NCBI GenBank assembly: GCA_947457075.1
Contig: CANGUG010000008.1
Coordinates: forward strand, 1-64,000
From: Bacteroidota bacterium
GTDB lineage: Bacteria; Bacteroidota; Bacteroidia; Chitinophagales; Chitinophagaceae
Length of the DNA stretch: 64,000 nucleotides
Direction: 5' to 3'
In this document: one piece after another, positions 25,957 through 34,636 of the stretch
Layout of the letters: every line of letters begins with the position of its first letter
How positions within the stretch are numbered: the first letter of the stretch is position 1
Notes under the pieces: model-generated
The model's input: the letters and a program-made list of their open reading frames with translations, nothing else
Told to the model about the DNA's origin: nothing
Databases searched by the model: none
Translations under genes and position numbers: made by a program

Positions 25957-27293
25957 AAAATACAATAGATAATATTAAATCGGAAGCTAAGTTCAACCCT
26001 ACGTCGATCAAATCAATATATAGATTTGATCGAAACAGTAAAATATCCTACTGGCTATTAGGTATTTTATTCTTTTTGATTATTGTACTTTTTTTACCAT
26101 GGACACAAAACATATCCAGCAGTGGAAGTGTCACCAGCTTATACCAAGATCAGCGACCTCAGCAAATAAACACAATCAACCCAGGTAGAATTGCTAAATG
26201 GTATATTAAAGAAGGGGATATTGTCAAAAAAGGGGATACAATTGTTGAATTAGCAGATACGAAAGATGATTACTTAGATTCCAATTTAGTGGAACGAACA
26301 AGAGATCAAGTAGTATCTAAAGAACAAAAGTTAATTTTTTACAGGGAAAAAATTAACGCCATTGAAAGTCAAATTAATGCAGTTGAAAACAATAGAGACT
26401 TAAAAATTACTTCTCTTGAAAATAAGTTAGAACAAATTAAGCGAAAAATAATTGGAGACAGTTCAGAAGTAGTAGCTGCCGAAGTTGATTATAAAATCGC
26501 TGTAGAACAGTTAACAAGGGGTAAACAACTATATAGTCAGGGTGTGATTTCCTTAGTCGAATATGAAAGGAGGACTAATCAAAGCAATAAGACAATGGCT
26601 ATATTAACTGAAAAACAGCAAAAGCTATTGAATACGCGTCAAGAACTTAATATTCTTAAGATAGATATCAGTTCGGCAAAACAAGACGCAAACGATAAAA
26701 TATTTAAATCAAGAAGTGAAATCGCCACTTCCATGGGCGAGATTGCAGGCACGGATGGCGAATTGGCAAAAAATAAAAACATATTGGCCAATTACATCAC
26801 AAGAGGAAGTCAAAGATGGTTAATTGCTCCGCAGGATGGTCAAATTATTAAGGCAAAAAAATCTGGTATCAACGAAATTGTTAAGGAAGGAGATATGATT
26901 GTTGAAATGGTACCTACAAAAGTAAATAATGCCATTGAACTATTTATTGAACCAATGGATTTAATGTTAATTCAACCTGGTCAAAGAATAAGATTGGTTT
27001 TTGATGGATTCCCCGCAATTGTATTTTCTGGATGGCCCGAAAATAGTTACGGAACCTTCCCAGGAAAAATATTGATGGTTGAAAACAATAGAAACGAAAA
27101 TGGCAAATTCAGAATCTTGGTCATTCCAGATGAAAAAGAAAAAAAATGGCCAGTAGAATTAAAAATTGGTACGGGTGCAAAAGGTTTTGCCCTGCTAAAA
27201 ACAGTTCCAATTTGGTATGAGCTATGGAGACAAATAAATGGATTCCCTCCAGACTACTATAAAATAAAGGAATCAACTAAAAAAACTAAGTAA
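25953..27293 (+). CDS. HlyD family membrane fusion protein
   Basis: A 446-residue periplasmic adaptor. One N-terminal membrane segment (YWLLGILFFLIIVLFLPW, about residues 33-50) is followed by a lipoyl-like half (GRIAKWYIKEGDIVKKGDTIVEL), a long coiled coil (about 100-270) and the returning lipoyl half (RWLIAPQDGQIIKAKKSGINEIVKEGDMIVEM). It would link the inner-membrane ABC protein to the TolC channel. The ATG overlaps the ABC stop by 4 bp. Confidence 0.92.
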   Translation: MKNTIDNIKSEAKFNPTSIKSIYRFDRNSKISYWLLGILFFLIIVLFLPWTQNISSSGSVTSLYQDQRPQQINTINPGRIAKWYIKEGDIVKKGDTIVELADTKDDYLDSNLVERTRDQVVSKEQKLIFYREKINAIESQINAVENNRDLKITSLENKLEQIKRKIIGDSSEVVAAEVDYKIAVEQLTRGKQLYSQGVISLVEYERRTNQSNKTMAILTEKQQKLLNTRQELNILKIDISSAKQDANDKIFKSRSEIATSMGEIAGTDGELAKNKNILANYITRGSQRWLIAPQDGQIIKAKKSGINEIVKEGDMIVEMVPTKVNNAIELFIEPMDLMLIQPGQRIRLVFDGFPAIVFSGWPENSYGTFPGKILMVENNRNENGKFRILVIPDEKEKKWPVELKIGTGAKGFALLKTVPIWYELWRQINGFPPDYYKIKESTKKTK

Positions 27294-27294
27294 A

Positions 27295-28701
27295 ATGAAA
27301 ATTAAGGGATTCCTATTCATTGTTATATTCATTTGTTGCATAAGCAATTTGTTTGGGCAAGACAATACCCTATCCATTGACAATGCGCTTGATATTGTAA
27401 GAAAATATCACCCAGTAGTGAAGCAATCATTTCTGAGAAAAGAAATAGCCAAAAACGAATTAAGGGCTTCCAATGGCGTGTTTGATCCTACTATTGAAAT
27501 AAGTAATCAAGAAAAAACATTTGATAATAAGTTATATTATAAATACACAAGTACAGAATTTAAGATCCCATTATGGTATGGTATTGATATTAAAATGGGT
27601 GCTGAAAATAATATTGGTGAAAGAATTGACCCAACATTAACAAAAAATCAAAACGCTTATGCAGGCCTTAGCTTAGATCCATTCAGGGGCTTAATTGTTG
27701 ACAAAAGAAGGGCTATTGTAAACCAAGCCAAAAATATTGTAGAGCTCACCAACAATGAGCAATTATTGGTTATAAATGATATGATGTTGGAAGTGGCTAC
27801 TGCTTATTGGACTTGGGTAAACGCCTATTACAATTACTCCATTCTTACAAAAACGGTGAAAAATAATACAGAAAGATATGAAGTTGTTAAAAATTCATTT
27901 TATTCTGGGGATCGAGCACCTATTGATACTACTGAAGCATTAACACAATTACAGAATTTCGAAGTTTTACAAGCTCAAGCAGAAGTTGATTTACAAAAAG
28001 CAAGATTCGAATTAAATAATTTCTTCTGGACTGAAAACGGACTACCCTATGATTTAGATGCCTCCATACAGCCCTCTACTATTTTTGAAATAGAAAAAAT
28101 ACAGAATCAAGATATTGGAAAATTAGACGAATTATTGACACAAGCAGCGCAAAATCATCCTAAAATAAAAATGAACGCTTCTAAATCAAAGATTTTAGAT
28201 ATAGAAAAAAGATTGAAAACAATTGAGCTTTTTCCCTCTTTGAAATTGAATTATAATGTACTTGATAATAATTTGAATAATATTTACGCTAATTTAAATT
28301 CATATACTACCGCCAATAATTATAAATATGGTCTTTCAATGAGTTTACCGCTATTTCAAAGACAAGCAAGAGGAGAGCTTGCAAAAACCAAAAATAAAAT
28401 TGAGGACCTAAATTGGGACACCAAATACATCACACTCGAAATTGAAAATAAAGTAAGGAGTAGTTTTGCTGAGTTTCATGCATTAAAGAAACAAATTAAC
28501 GGCAATGAACAAATTGTGAATGCCAATAAATTGCTTTTTGATACTGAAAATACAAAATTTCAAATGGGAGAAAGTAGCTTGTTCTTAATTAACAGCAGGG
28601 AACTTAAGTTAATTGAAACCGAACAAAAAAATATAGCACTAAAGGCCAAGTTGTACTTAAGTATCTACAAAAATTTATGGTCGAGAGGTATATTTAACTA
28701 G
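27295..28701 (+). CDS. TolC family outer-membrane efflux protein
   Basis: A 468-residue TolC-like protein with a signal peptide (FLFIVIFICCISNLFGQ) and two helical repeats (LSIDNALDIVRKYHPVVKQSFLRKEIAKNELRASNGVFDP...; LLTQAAQNHPKIKMNASKSKILDIEKRL...). It forms the outer-membrane channel of the exporter. It directly follows the HlyD gene (1 bp gap). Its stop overlaps the stop of the DUF3050 gene on the other strand by 4 bp. No substrate gene is recognised in the operon. Confidence 0.9.
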   Translation: MKIKGFLFIVIFICCISNLFGQDNTLSIDNALDIVRKYHPVVKQSFLRKEIAKNELRASNGVFDPTIEISNQEKTFDNKLYYKYTSTEFKIPLWYGIDIKMGAENNIGERIDPTLTKNQNAYAGLSLDPFRGLIVDKRRAIVNQAKNIVELTNNEQLLVINDMMLEVATAYWTWVNAYYNYSILTKTVKNNTERYEVVKNSFYSGDRAPIDTTEALTQLQNFEVLQAQAEVDLQKARFELNNFFWTENGLPYDLDASIQPSTIFEIEKIQNQDIGKLDELLTQAAQNHPKIKMNASKSKILDIEKRLKTIELFPSLKLNYNVLDNNLNNIYANLNSYTTANNYKYGLSMSLPLFQRQARGELAKTKNKIEDLNWDTKYITLEIENKVRSSFAEFHALKKQINGNEQIVNANKLLFDTENTKFQMGESSLFLINSRELKLIETEQKNIALKAKLYLSIYKNLWSRGIFN

Positions 28702-29459
28702 TGTTCGATAATAGCATCCCATAGTCCAGCGCGTACTTCCAAGGATTTTATAGAGGCAGCAGTTGCTTCTTCCCATTTTGATTGGTTATTTCCACATAAT
28801 TCTGCAACCATTTCAAGCGCGAGTTGACTATGATGGCCCCCATCCACTTCGATATGTCTTTCAATATAGTACTTGAAAACAGACACTTTCTCCGGATGTG
28901 TGGAATATATTTCATTCAAAATTTGTGTAAACATATCAGGAATAAGGTCTTCTCTTCCAAATGTGAAAACAGCCGCTTTTACATGTAATGGTGCATTTTG
29001 TGCAATATCAAAAGTGAAATTTAAAAATTGTTTCACCTTGCTAGATAAATTTGAATCTTGTATTGTTTTATCAATTGATTGGCCGGATGTTAGAAGTGTG
29101 ACCATTTCTTTAATAACATTGGTATTAGCCCCCATTTGTTCCATGGCTTGCAAATACAATTCGAAATGGCTTATCCTATTGCCCAGCTCATCTACATCCG
29201 ATTCCTCCCCTGTTACAATTTCGTTAATAAGGTACCTAGTATTTGCAGAGCCAATAGGTATCCAAGGCAAGGATACACAAGTAAGCCCTATTTGCAAAGA
29301 CTTTAATAGACTCATAAAATCCCAAACGGCAAATACATGAAATTCAGTAAATTTTTTCAATCCCTCAATATCATTAATTTGGGCATACACCGGGTGGGTT
29401 AACAAACTAGTCCTAGCTAATTTAATTTGATCCTGTAATGTACGTATTTGCGATTCCAT
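28698..29459 (-). CDS. DUF3050 protein (heme-oxygenase-like fold)
   Basis: A 253-residue DUF3050 protein. The block HPVYAQINDIEGLKKFTEFHVFAVWDFMSLLKSLQ is diagnostic, followed by ISHFELYLQAMEQMGA and YYIERHIEVDGGHHSQLALEM. Histidines and glutamates at those places (EFHVFAVWDF, SHFELY, RHIEVDGGHH) would suit a di-iron site of the heme-oxygenase-like oxidase type. The reaction is unknown. It stands alone between the exporter operon and the AlkB gene. Confidence 0.85.
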   Translation of the reverse strand: MESQIRTLQDQIKLARTSLLTHPVYAQINDIEGLKKFTEFHVFAVWDFMSLLKSLQIGLTCVSLPWIPIGSANTRYLINEIVTGEESDVDELGNRISHFELYLQAMEQMGANTNVIKEMVTLLTSGQSIDKTIQDSNLSSKVKQFLNFTFDIAQNAPLHVKAAVFTFGREDLIPDMFTQILNEIYSTHPEKVSVFKYYIERHIEVDGGHHSQLALEMVAELCGNNQSKWEEATAASIKSLEVRAGLWDAIIEH

Positions 29460-29561
29460 AAATAATAATTAGTAATGATAATGCAACAATTGGATGCACT
29501 AGATTGTTATATTTTTGCAAAGAAACTAATAATTAAATTGAGATAAGGTACATTTAGTTAA

Positions 29562-30155
29562 ATGAATGAGAAATTTCCAAATATCATAAACCAAGACGGA
29601 GAAGTAATTAGCTACGGTAAAATTTTTAGTGATGAACTTTCAGCTCATATTTTTGATGAATTATCAAACAAAATTAGCTGGATGAATGAAACAGTAATCA
29701 TGTTTGGGAAAGCAATTACCACTAAAAGAAAAGTAGCGTTTTATGCTAATGAGGGCATTAGCTATACCTATTCGAAAATCACAAAGAATGCCCTGCAATG
29801 GTTGCCAGCATTAGAACAAGTAAAATTAACCATTGAGCAATATACTGGTCAAAAATACAATGCCTGCTTGTTAAATTATTACCATAATGGAAATGAGGGG
29901 ATGGGATGGCATGCTGACAATGAAAAAGAAATCATTAGCCATAGTTCTATCGCCTCAGTTAGTATTGGCGCAAACAGAAAGTTTTCTTTTAAACACAAAC
30001 TTTCTAAAGAAGTTATTTCAGTAATACTTGAAAACGGTTCATTAATTGAAATGAAAGGGGAACTACAACAATATTGGCTACATTCTTTGCCAAAATCATT
30101 AAAAGTTACTGCCCCTAGAATTAATTTAACTTTTAGACAAATGCATGCATTGTAA
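29562..30155 (+). CDS. AlkB-like 2-oxoglutarate/Fe(II) dioxygenase
   Basis: A 197-residue AlkB-family protein that probably removes alkyl groups from nucleic acid bases. The iron ligands are His117 and Asp119 (GMGWHADNEKE) and His174 (QYWLHSLPK); Arg186 and Arg192 (RINLTFRQ) would hold 2-oxoglutarate. NACLLNYYHNGNEGMGWHAD is typical of the ALKBH2-like group common in bacteria. It has the length of single-domain members. It is divergent from DUF3050 and directly followed by the DUF2256 gene. Confidence 0.93.
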   Translation: MNEKFPNIINQDGEVISYGKIFSDELSAHIFDELSNKISWMNETVIMFGKAITTKRKVAFYANEGISYTYSKITKNALQWLPALEQVKLTIEQYTGQKYNACLLNYYHNGNEGMGWHADNEKEIISHSSIASVSIGANRKFSFKHKLSKEVISVILENGSLIEMKGELQQYWLHSLPKSLKVTAPRINLTFRQMHAL

Positions 30156-30317
30156 ATGAAAAATAAGTTCAATAAGCTTGTAAAAAAAGAAAATCTTCCT
30201 TCTAAAATTTGCATCCATTGCAAACGACCCTTTACTTGGCGAAAAAAATGGGAACGGAATTGGGAGGAGGTGAAATACTGTAGTGAAGCCTGCAAAAAAC
30301 TTCGTATTACGCAATAA
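30156..30317 (+). CDS. DUF2256 small zinc-ribbon-like protein
   Basis: A 53-residue protein beginning at the ATG directly after the alkB-like stop. It contains [23 protein letters not shown] then KYCSEACKK; four cysteines in CxxC and CxxxC pairs suggest a zinc ribbon. This is the DUF2256 pattern (RPFxWRKKW). In many genomes DUF2256 genes neighbour photolyase/cryptochrome genes; the role is unknown. Its stop region lies in a 21-bp tandem duplication (30296-30336). Confidence 0.9.
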   Translation: MKNKFNKLVKKENLPSKICIHCKRPFTWRKKWERNWEEVKYCSEACKKLRITQ

Positions 30318-30336
30318 AAACTTCGTGTTGCGCAAT
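30296..30336 (+). repeat. Short tandem duplication over the DUF2256 stop
   Basis: A 20-base unit at 30296-30315 (AAAACTTCGTATTACGCAAT) recurs at 30317-30336 with two changes. The first copy encodes the last codons of DUF2256, so the duplication lies across the gene end. Confidence 0.7.
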
Positions 30337-30389
30337 AATGCTTTACGTTGATAAATTGAATAGCTAGTTGGTGTCGCTACAAATAAAAT

Positions 30390-30659
30390 CTATCGCTTTG
30401 ATATTTTATTCATAGAAATTGCCTTTTGTCTGGAACATTTAAACCTTTTAATAGCTGTACTTCTTTTAACAAGATGTTTTTGACTAACGCCACTATTTAC
30501 TCTTTTACGCCATAAATTAAAACTACTCCGTTTTAGTTGTCCGCGCATTAATTTAATCGTATCGGCTTCAGATAAACCAAACTGAATTTGAATAGCTTCA
30601 AAAGGAGTCCTATCCTCCCAAGCCATTTCAATAACTCTATCTATATCTATTCTTTCCAT
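30390..30659 (-). CDS. TIGR03643 family protein (DUF2805)
   Basis: An 89-residue protein. The conserved core RVIEMAWEDRTPFEAIQIQFGLSEADTIKLMRGQLKRSSFNLWRKRVNSG is unmistakable for this family, and the basic tail (RFKCSRQKAI) is typical. The core resembles a small helix-turn-helix. Function unknown; the family often accompanies photolyase and DUF2256 genes, the latter being its convergent neighbour here. It overlaps the SOUL gene stop by 13 bp and should be translated with it. Confidence 0.88.
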   Translation of the reverse strand: MERIDIDRVIEMAWEDRTPFEAIQIQFGLSEADTIKLMRGQLKRSSFNLWRKRVNSGVSQKHLVKRSTAIKRFKCSRQKAISMNKISKR

Positions 30660-31240
30660 TCAATTGGGATAATAATTTCGTTGGTTCTGCCAACAAATTG
30701 ATAAGGTGCATTGTACCCTAAAAAACTATACTCACCTGTGGTGGTAATATTTTTTTCCTTTAATATTTGTAATAACTTTTCTTTATTTATTTCAATTTTT
30801 GTGTCATTGGCATATCCTGCAAAGCTAATACAAGCTACATACACAGGTTTGCTTTGCTCTATTCGAATAGTGGGATCGTTTGGTTTTGGCAATGCTTCGT
30901 TATTAAATTTTTCAGGCATTACAAAACTCATAGATGAGCCTTTTTCAGACATATTCATTCTAACAGGGGCTGTCATAGAAATGCTTTGATTCTGTTCATT
31001 TCCCCCAAATATGTACCTGGCTAATTTTCGGAACCCATTGTTGGCCAAACCTTTATAGTCTGTCGCATTTGAAAAAATTGTGGCCATGGTCGCAGAAGGA
31101 TAGTAACGTATTTCAAACTGATCCTGCTTTAAAACAAGTCTATATTTTTGCTTTTCTGTTTTTACGGCATTTACGCTAATAAATGACTGAAAAACAAGGA
31201 ATAAGGCAATAACTACGATACCAATAGTAACTACTTTCAT
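30647..31240 (-). CDS. SOUL family heme-binding protein
   Basis: A 197-residue SOUL/HBP protein. An N-terminal membrane anchor or signal (VVTIGIVVIALFLVFQSFISVNA) precedes FEIRYYPSATMATIF, GFRKLARYIFGGNEQNQSISMTAPV (a core family block) and MSFVMPEKF. SOUL proteins bind tetrapyrroles; the bacterial role is unclear. It lies first in a two-gene unit with TIGR03643, which fits a light- or pigment-related setting, by association only. Confidence 0.9.
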   Translation of the reverse strand: MKVVTIGIVVIALFLVFQSFISVNAVKTEKQKYRLVLKQDQFEIRYYPSATMATIFSNATDYKGLANNGFRKLARYIFGGNEQNQSISMTAPVRMNMSEKGSSMSFVMPEKFNNEALPKPNDPTIRIEQSKPVYVACISFAGYANDTKIEINKEKLLQILKEKNITTTGEYSFLGYNAPYQFVGRTNEIIIPIEWKE

Positions 31241-31283
31241 GATGTTATTTATAGGATAACAACCTGGAAGCCTAATTGTTTAA

Positions 31284-31607
31284 TTACTTCATTCCAGCCT
31301 CACTTTTAAACTTAGTAAAGTACACTTTTAAATTTGACTCAGATTTGAATTTGGTAAAGAAAACCTTCCAATCAGCCTCGGACTTGAAATTAGTCCAGTA
31401 CCAGATGCCTGAATAAGGTTTGGCTTCCGACTTAAATGTTGTTTCAAATACAATCATGTCAGCCTCTGATTTAAACTCGGTTACATATATTATTTTATCT
31501 GCCTCACTTTTAAATGAAGTTTTGAATATTTTTTGCGCAGAAACCGAGCCAGCTAGTAATAAGCAGCCTAATAAAATAACTATTTTCATTTTCATTTTCA
31601 TTTTCAT
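31284..31607 (-). CDS. Secreted FKSEAD-repeat protein (DUF6150-like)
   Basis: A 107-residue protein with a signal peptide (IVILLGCLLLAGSVSAQ) and then six copies of FKSE(A/S), each in a strand-like unit such as YVTEFKSEAD. It resembles the DUF6150 family, which I recall being renamed for a predicted deeply knotted fold; that assignment is from memory. The gene begins with four ATGAAA hexamers, giving several in-frame starts. Its ATG directly abuts the stop of the upstream PBP-like gene. Function unknown. Confidence 0.75.
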   Translation of the reverse strand: MKMKMKMKIVILLGCLLLAGSVSAQKIFKTSFKSEADKIIYVTEFKSEADMIVFETTFKSEAKPYSGIWYWTNFKSEADWKVFFTKFKSESNLKVYFTKFKSEAGMK

Positions 31608-32576
31608 TTATTTATTATTGATCGCATTATACATTAGTTTGTTGAAAATGGGTGCTGCCACTGTTGCCCCAAAATGATTCGGCGCATTTGACTGGCACTT
31701 AATCATTACTAAACAAGCATAATTGGGATTTTCATTCACTGTAAATCCAACAAATGAAGCCATATATTGATTGTCTTTGTAGCCATTTTTATTGGCAACC
31801 AAGCCTGTACCTGTTTTTCCATATACGGTATAATCAATATTAGCGCTAGCGCCAAACTGCTTGCTTGCAGTTCCATTTCTGCAAACTTCAAATAAAGCAG
31901 TATGCATTTGAGTTAAGGTTGAAGGATGGTTAAATAAAGTTGTGTCTTTTATTGCCACTCTTCTATAAAATTCAAAAATTTGTTTAGGCGTCAATTTAAG
32001 CCCATACCCAATGGTCCAAAAAAGTAAGCTTGATTTATCATTGGAAATATTGCTGATTTTCTCATTTCCAATATACCCTTGTAGTTTTTCAATGAAAAAG
32101 CTTGGCGATTGCTGTTTATAATATTGATTGGTCAATTTTGCTATACCCACATTAGAAGATGCTGCAATTACTTCTAAAACAGTGGCTGTTTTAATACCAT
32201 GCATTTCTGCATCTCTGATTTTTTTCCCGTCAATTACTGTTACACCCCCTTCAATATTAACTGTATCGGTTAATTGTAAGCCAAAATTATCAATAAGAAT
32301 TGCTGCAGCTATCGGATTCATTAATCCATTCGGTTCAATAGACACATTCATTAAATTGGTATCGATAATATACCCACCCTCCTTTTTTGAATAGCCCGAA
32401 GAAGAAACTATTTTGTTAGTACTCAAATCCATGATGATAGCAAGTCCGCTTTCTGCTTTTTGTTCTTGTAAGGCAGCAAACAATGTCTTTTCATAGAAGG
32501 ATTGAAGCTTATTGCCTCTAAATTGTGCTTGGCTATTTACTGCAATTAGTAACAGAAATGCAAAAAAATATTTCAT
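31608..32576 (-). CDS. PBP transpeptidase-like protein lacking the SxxK motif
   Basis: A 322-residue exported protein (signal peptide MKYFFAFLLLIAVNSQAQ) with the fold of penicillin-binding transpeptidases. The second motif SSN (140-142) and third motif KTGT (254-257) are present. The usual nucleophile block EPGSTFKP reads EPNGLMNP (81-88), so both the serine and the lysine are missing. It is about half the length of FtsI-type proteins and has no dimerisation domain. It is probably a non-catalytic peptidoglycan- or beta-lactam-binding relative. Cotranscribed with the FKSEAD-repeat gene. Confidence 0.85.
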   Translation of the reverse strand: MKYFFAFLLLIAVNSQAQFRGNKLQSFYEKTLFAALQEQKAESGLAIIMDLSTNKIVSSSGYSKKEGGYIIDTNLMNVSIEPNGLMNPIAAAILIDNFGLQLTDTVNIEGGVTVIDGKKIRDAEMHGIKTATVLEVIAASSNVGIAKLTNQYYKQQSPSFFIEKLQGYIGNEKISNISNDKSSLLFWTIGYGLKLTPKQIFEFYRRVAIKDTTLFNHPSTLTQMHTALFEVCRNGTASKQFGASANIDYTVYGKTGTGLVANKNGYKDNQYMASFVGFTVNENPNYACLVMIKCQSNAPNHFGATVAAPIFNKLMYNAINNK

Positions 32577-32604
32577 AAAAATTATTTAATCGTTTTGTAA
32601 AAAT

Positions 32605-33879
32605 TTAGGCTTCTTCGTCCTCCATGTCGTCTGGTGCTTCAGGAAGTTCAAGTGTTTTGATGGGCTGAATGGCACTTCCAGCGATACCCTTAATTGAATT
32701 GTACATAAAGTTGGTGTTTAAAAGTACTTTTTCTATTTGCTTTTCTCTTTTTTTCCAATGTCCCATAATGGATCTTTTCTCGGAAATTAAATCTGCTTGC
32801 ATTTGTGTAAAACCTTCTACAATGGCCTCCACTTGTAATCTAAATTCATTGCTGGTTAAAAAATCGTATAACATAAGTGTCTTTTCCCCTTTATTTTCCT
32901 GAGAAGCAGCCACTAAACTTAGTTGAACTACGGTTTCCCTTAGCACAAAACAAAGGCCTTTAAATTCTTCAAAAGAGCAAACCCAAATACCCTCTACCAT
33001 GCCCATTCTTTCCATTCCCTTAGGGAAAGCATCGGTCACCAACACGCCTATATTGGCACTTTTTGCCCTAATATCGTCCCTTAATTTCTCAAGCCATTTA
33101 GGCTCAAAGTTTTTAGTTCTTTTACTTTCGTAATAAATTGTTCCACAGTTTTGTGTGGTTCTTGTGTGTACAATTTGAATGCAATCTGCACCTCTATCCC
33201 CTTTTTTAATTTCACTAATAGTATCTAGGGGAAAATTAGACATCAACCATTCTTCTATTGCCAACTCTTGAACCTCTCCTTGAAGCTGCACAGAGCCCTG
33301 CTCTTGTTTACGCTTCATTTCCTCGGTCAAACGCTTTTGATCGTCTAATTGCTTTTGCAATTCTGCAACGATTAACTCATTTTTATCATGCTCGGCTTTT
33401 CGGATACGCTCTTTCTCTTCATTTAGCTTTGTATTCAATAATTTTGCACTTTCCGCTTCTATGGCCTCTTTTAATTCTGCTTTTTCTCTTTTTATTTGCT
33501 CAATTTCAGCCTTAGCCCTATTAAGGTCTTTCACTTGTGCTGATTTCTCTTGCAATTCTTTTTCTATGAGGGCGATGCGTTCCGATTGCTCTTCTTGAAG
33601 TTGCGTTTTTATTTGTTTTTCAAACTTTTCCTTTTCTAATTTAACAGCAACAGACAATTTTTCAGCTACCAATGTTTCTTGGTTTTGCTTTAGGGTTTCA
33701 ATTTCCAGTTTCTGTTTTTCAAGCTTATCTAGTTCATCCTGGTATTTCTTTTTTTCTTCTACCCACTTGGCATTGTACTTTTTCTTAAACTCCTCCTCTA
33801 AATTGTGGGCAATGACACTATTTACGTCAATTTCTTGACCACAATTTGGACAGGTAATTTTAGTTTCATTCGACATCAA
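32605..33879 (-). CDS. DUF2130 domain-containing coiled-coil protein
   Basis: A 424-residue protein. It starts with a zinc-ribbon-like CPNCGQEID, then a charged coiled coil (about 35-215), then the DUF2130 domain (EEWLMSNFPLDTISEIKKGDRGADCIQIVHTRTTQNCGTIYYESKRTKNFEPKWLEKLRDDIRAKSANIGVLVTDAFPKGMERMGMVEGIWVCSFEE). The Asp-Glu-x-Lys-like pattern (GADCI...YYESKR) suggests a restriction-endonuclease-like fold. Function unproven; the C-terminus is acidic. It appears monocistronic. Confidence 0.88.
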   Translation of the reverse strand: MMSNETKITCPNCGQEIDVNSVIAHNLEEEFKKKYNAKWVEEKKKYQDELDKLEKQKLEIETLKQNQETLVAEKLSVAVKLEKEKFEKQIKTQLQEEQSERIALIEKELQEKSAQVKDLNRAKAEIEQIKREKAELKEAIEAESAKLLNTKLNEEKERIRKAEHDKNELIVAELQKQLDDQKRLTEEMKRKQEQGSVQLQGEVQELAIEEWLMSNFPLDTISEIKKGDRGADCIQIVHTRTTQNCGTIYYESKRTKNFEPKWLEKLRDDIRAKSANIGVLVTDAFPKGMERMGMVEGIWVCSFEEFKGLCFVLRETVVQLSLVAASQENKGEKTLMLYDFLTSNEFRLQVEAIVEGFTQMQADLISEKRSIMGHWKKREKQIEKVLLNTNFMYNSIKGIAGSAIQPIKTLELPEAPDDMEDEEA

Positions 33880-34061
33880 AAACGTATTTTATTTATTAAA
33901 AATATGACAGTTTAGTGATATAAAGCTTGTATAGTTTTACCCAATTGGCCCCTAGCTAAAATAGTAGCCATTTTCCATAATGACGGCCTATGTTAAAGTT
34001 TATATAATGCACTGATAATTACCATAATTGCCCTTAAATTGCCTCCAAAATTAAGTTTTCG

Positions 34062-34571
34062 ATGAGGTCCAATCTCTTTATTTATATTGTCATTGCATGG
34101 ACCAGTATTTGCCTTATTGGGTTAATTTACCAATATGTAAAAGAGGCAGCTGGAGTAGTTCCTAAAAAATTAAATACTCCTTATACAACCCTAATTGAAG
34201 AAGTAGTAAAATGGTCGGGCAGTATTTTAAGACAAGCCTCAATTAAATTTTACCCCCATTACGAAGTCTCCTATTATAAAAGCAAAACTAAACTAGGGTG
34301 TTACTTTTCAAGCCAGAAAAAAATTGTGATATATCCCAAAAGCCATTCTTCAGAGGAAGCTGAAAAAATAAAAACAATCGTTCACACTACATTGCATGAA
34401 ATTTGTCATTATATGCAACATATGAAAAATAAGGATTTTAAATATTACTCTATTTATAGTAAAAAGCGCGGGTATCATAAAAACCCTTTTGAAATTGAAG
34501 CAAATGAATTTGCAACAAAAAATTTAAATGAATGTCTTGCACACCTAATCCAAAAGCGGGTACTTGTATAA
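34062..34571 (+). CDS. Membrane-anchored zinc-peptidase-like protein
   Basis: A 169-residue protein I do not recognise by family. It has one N-terminal membrane helix (LFIYIVIAWTSICLIGLIYQYV) and a later block HTTLHEICHYMQHMKNK with HExxH, the zinc-binding motif of metallopeptidases, as in SprT-like proteins. A later Glu in FEIEANEFATKN could be the third ligand (EIEANEFA resembles the gluzincin/ImmA pattern). Peptidase activity is therefore possible but unproved. Context gives no partner. Confidence 0.7.
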   Translation: MRSNLFIYIVIAWTSICLIGLIYQYVKEAAGVVPKKLNTPYTTLIEEVVKWSGSILRQASIKFYPHYEVSYYKSKTKLGCYFSSQKKIVIYPKSHSSEEAEKIKTIVHTTLHEICHYMQHMKNKDFKYYSIYSKKRGYHKNPFEIEANEFATKNLNECLAHLIQKRVLV

Positions 34572-34636
34572 TGCACAAATAAAGCGCTACTTCCCCAATA
34601 AAATGGGAAGAATATAATTCTGAGATATCATTTTAT

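Noticed and set aside
34590-34610. Terminator after the HExxH gene (CTTCCC/GGGAAG)
   Set aside because: The stem is short and has no T-run, so support is weak.
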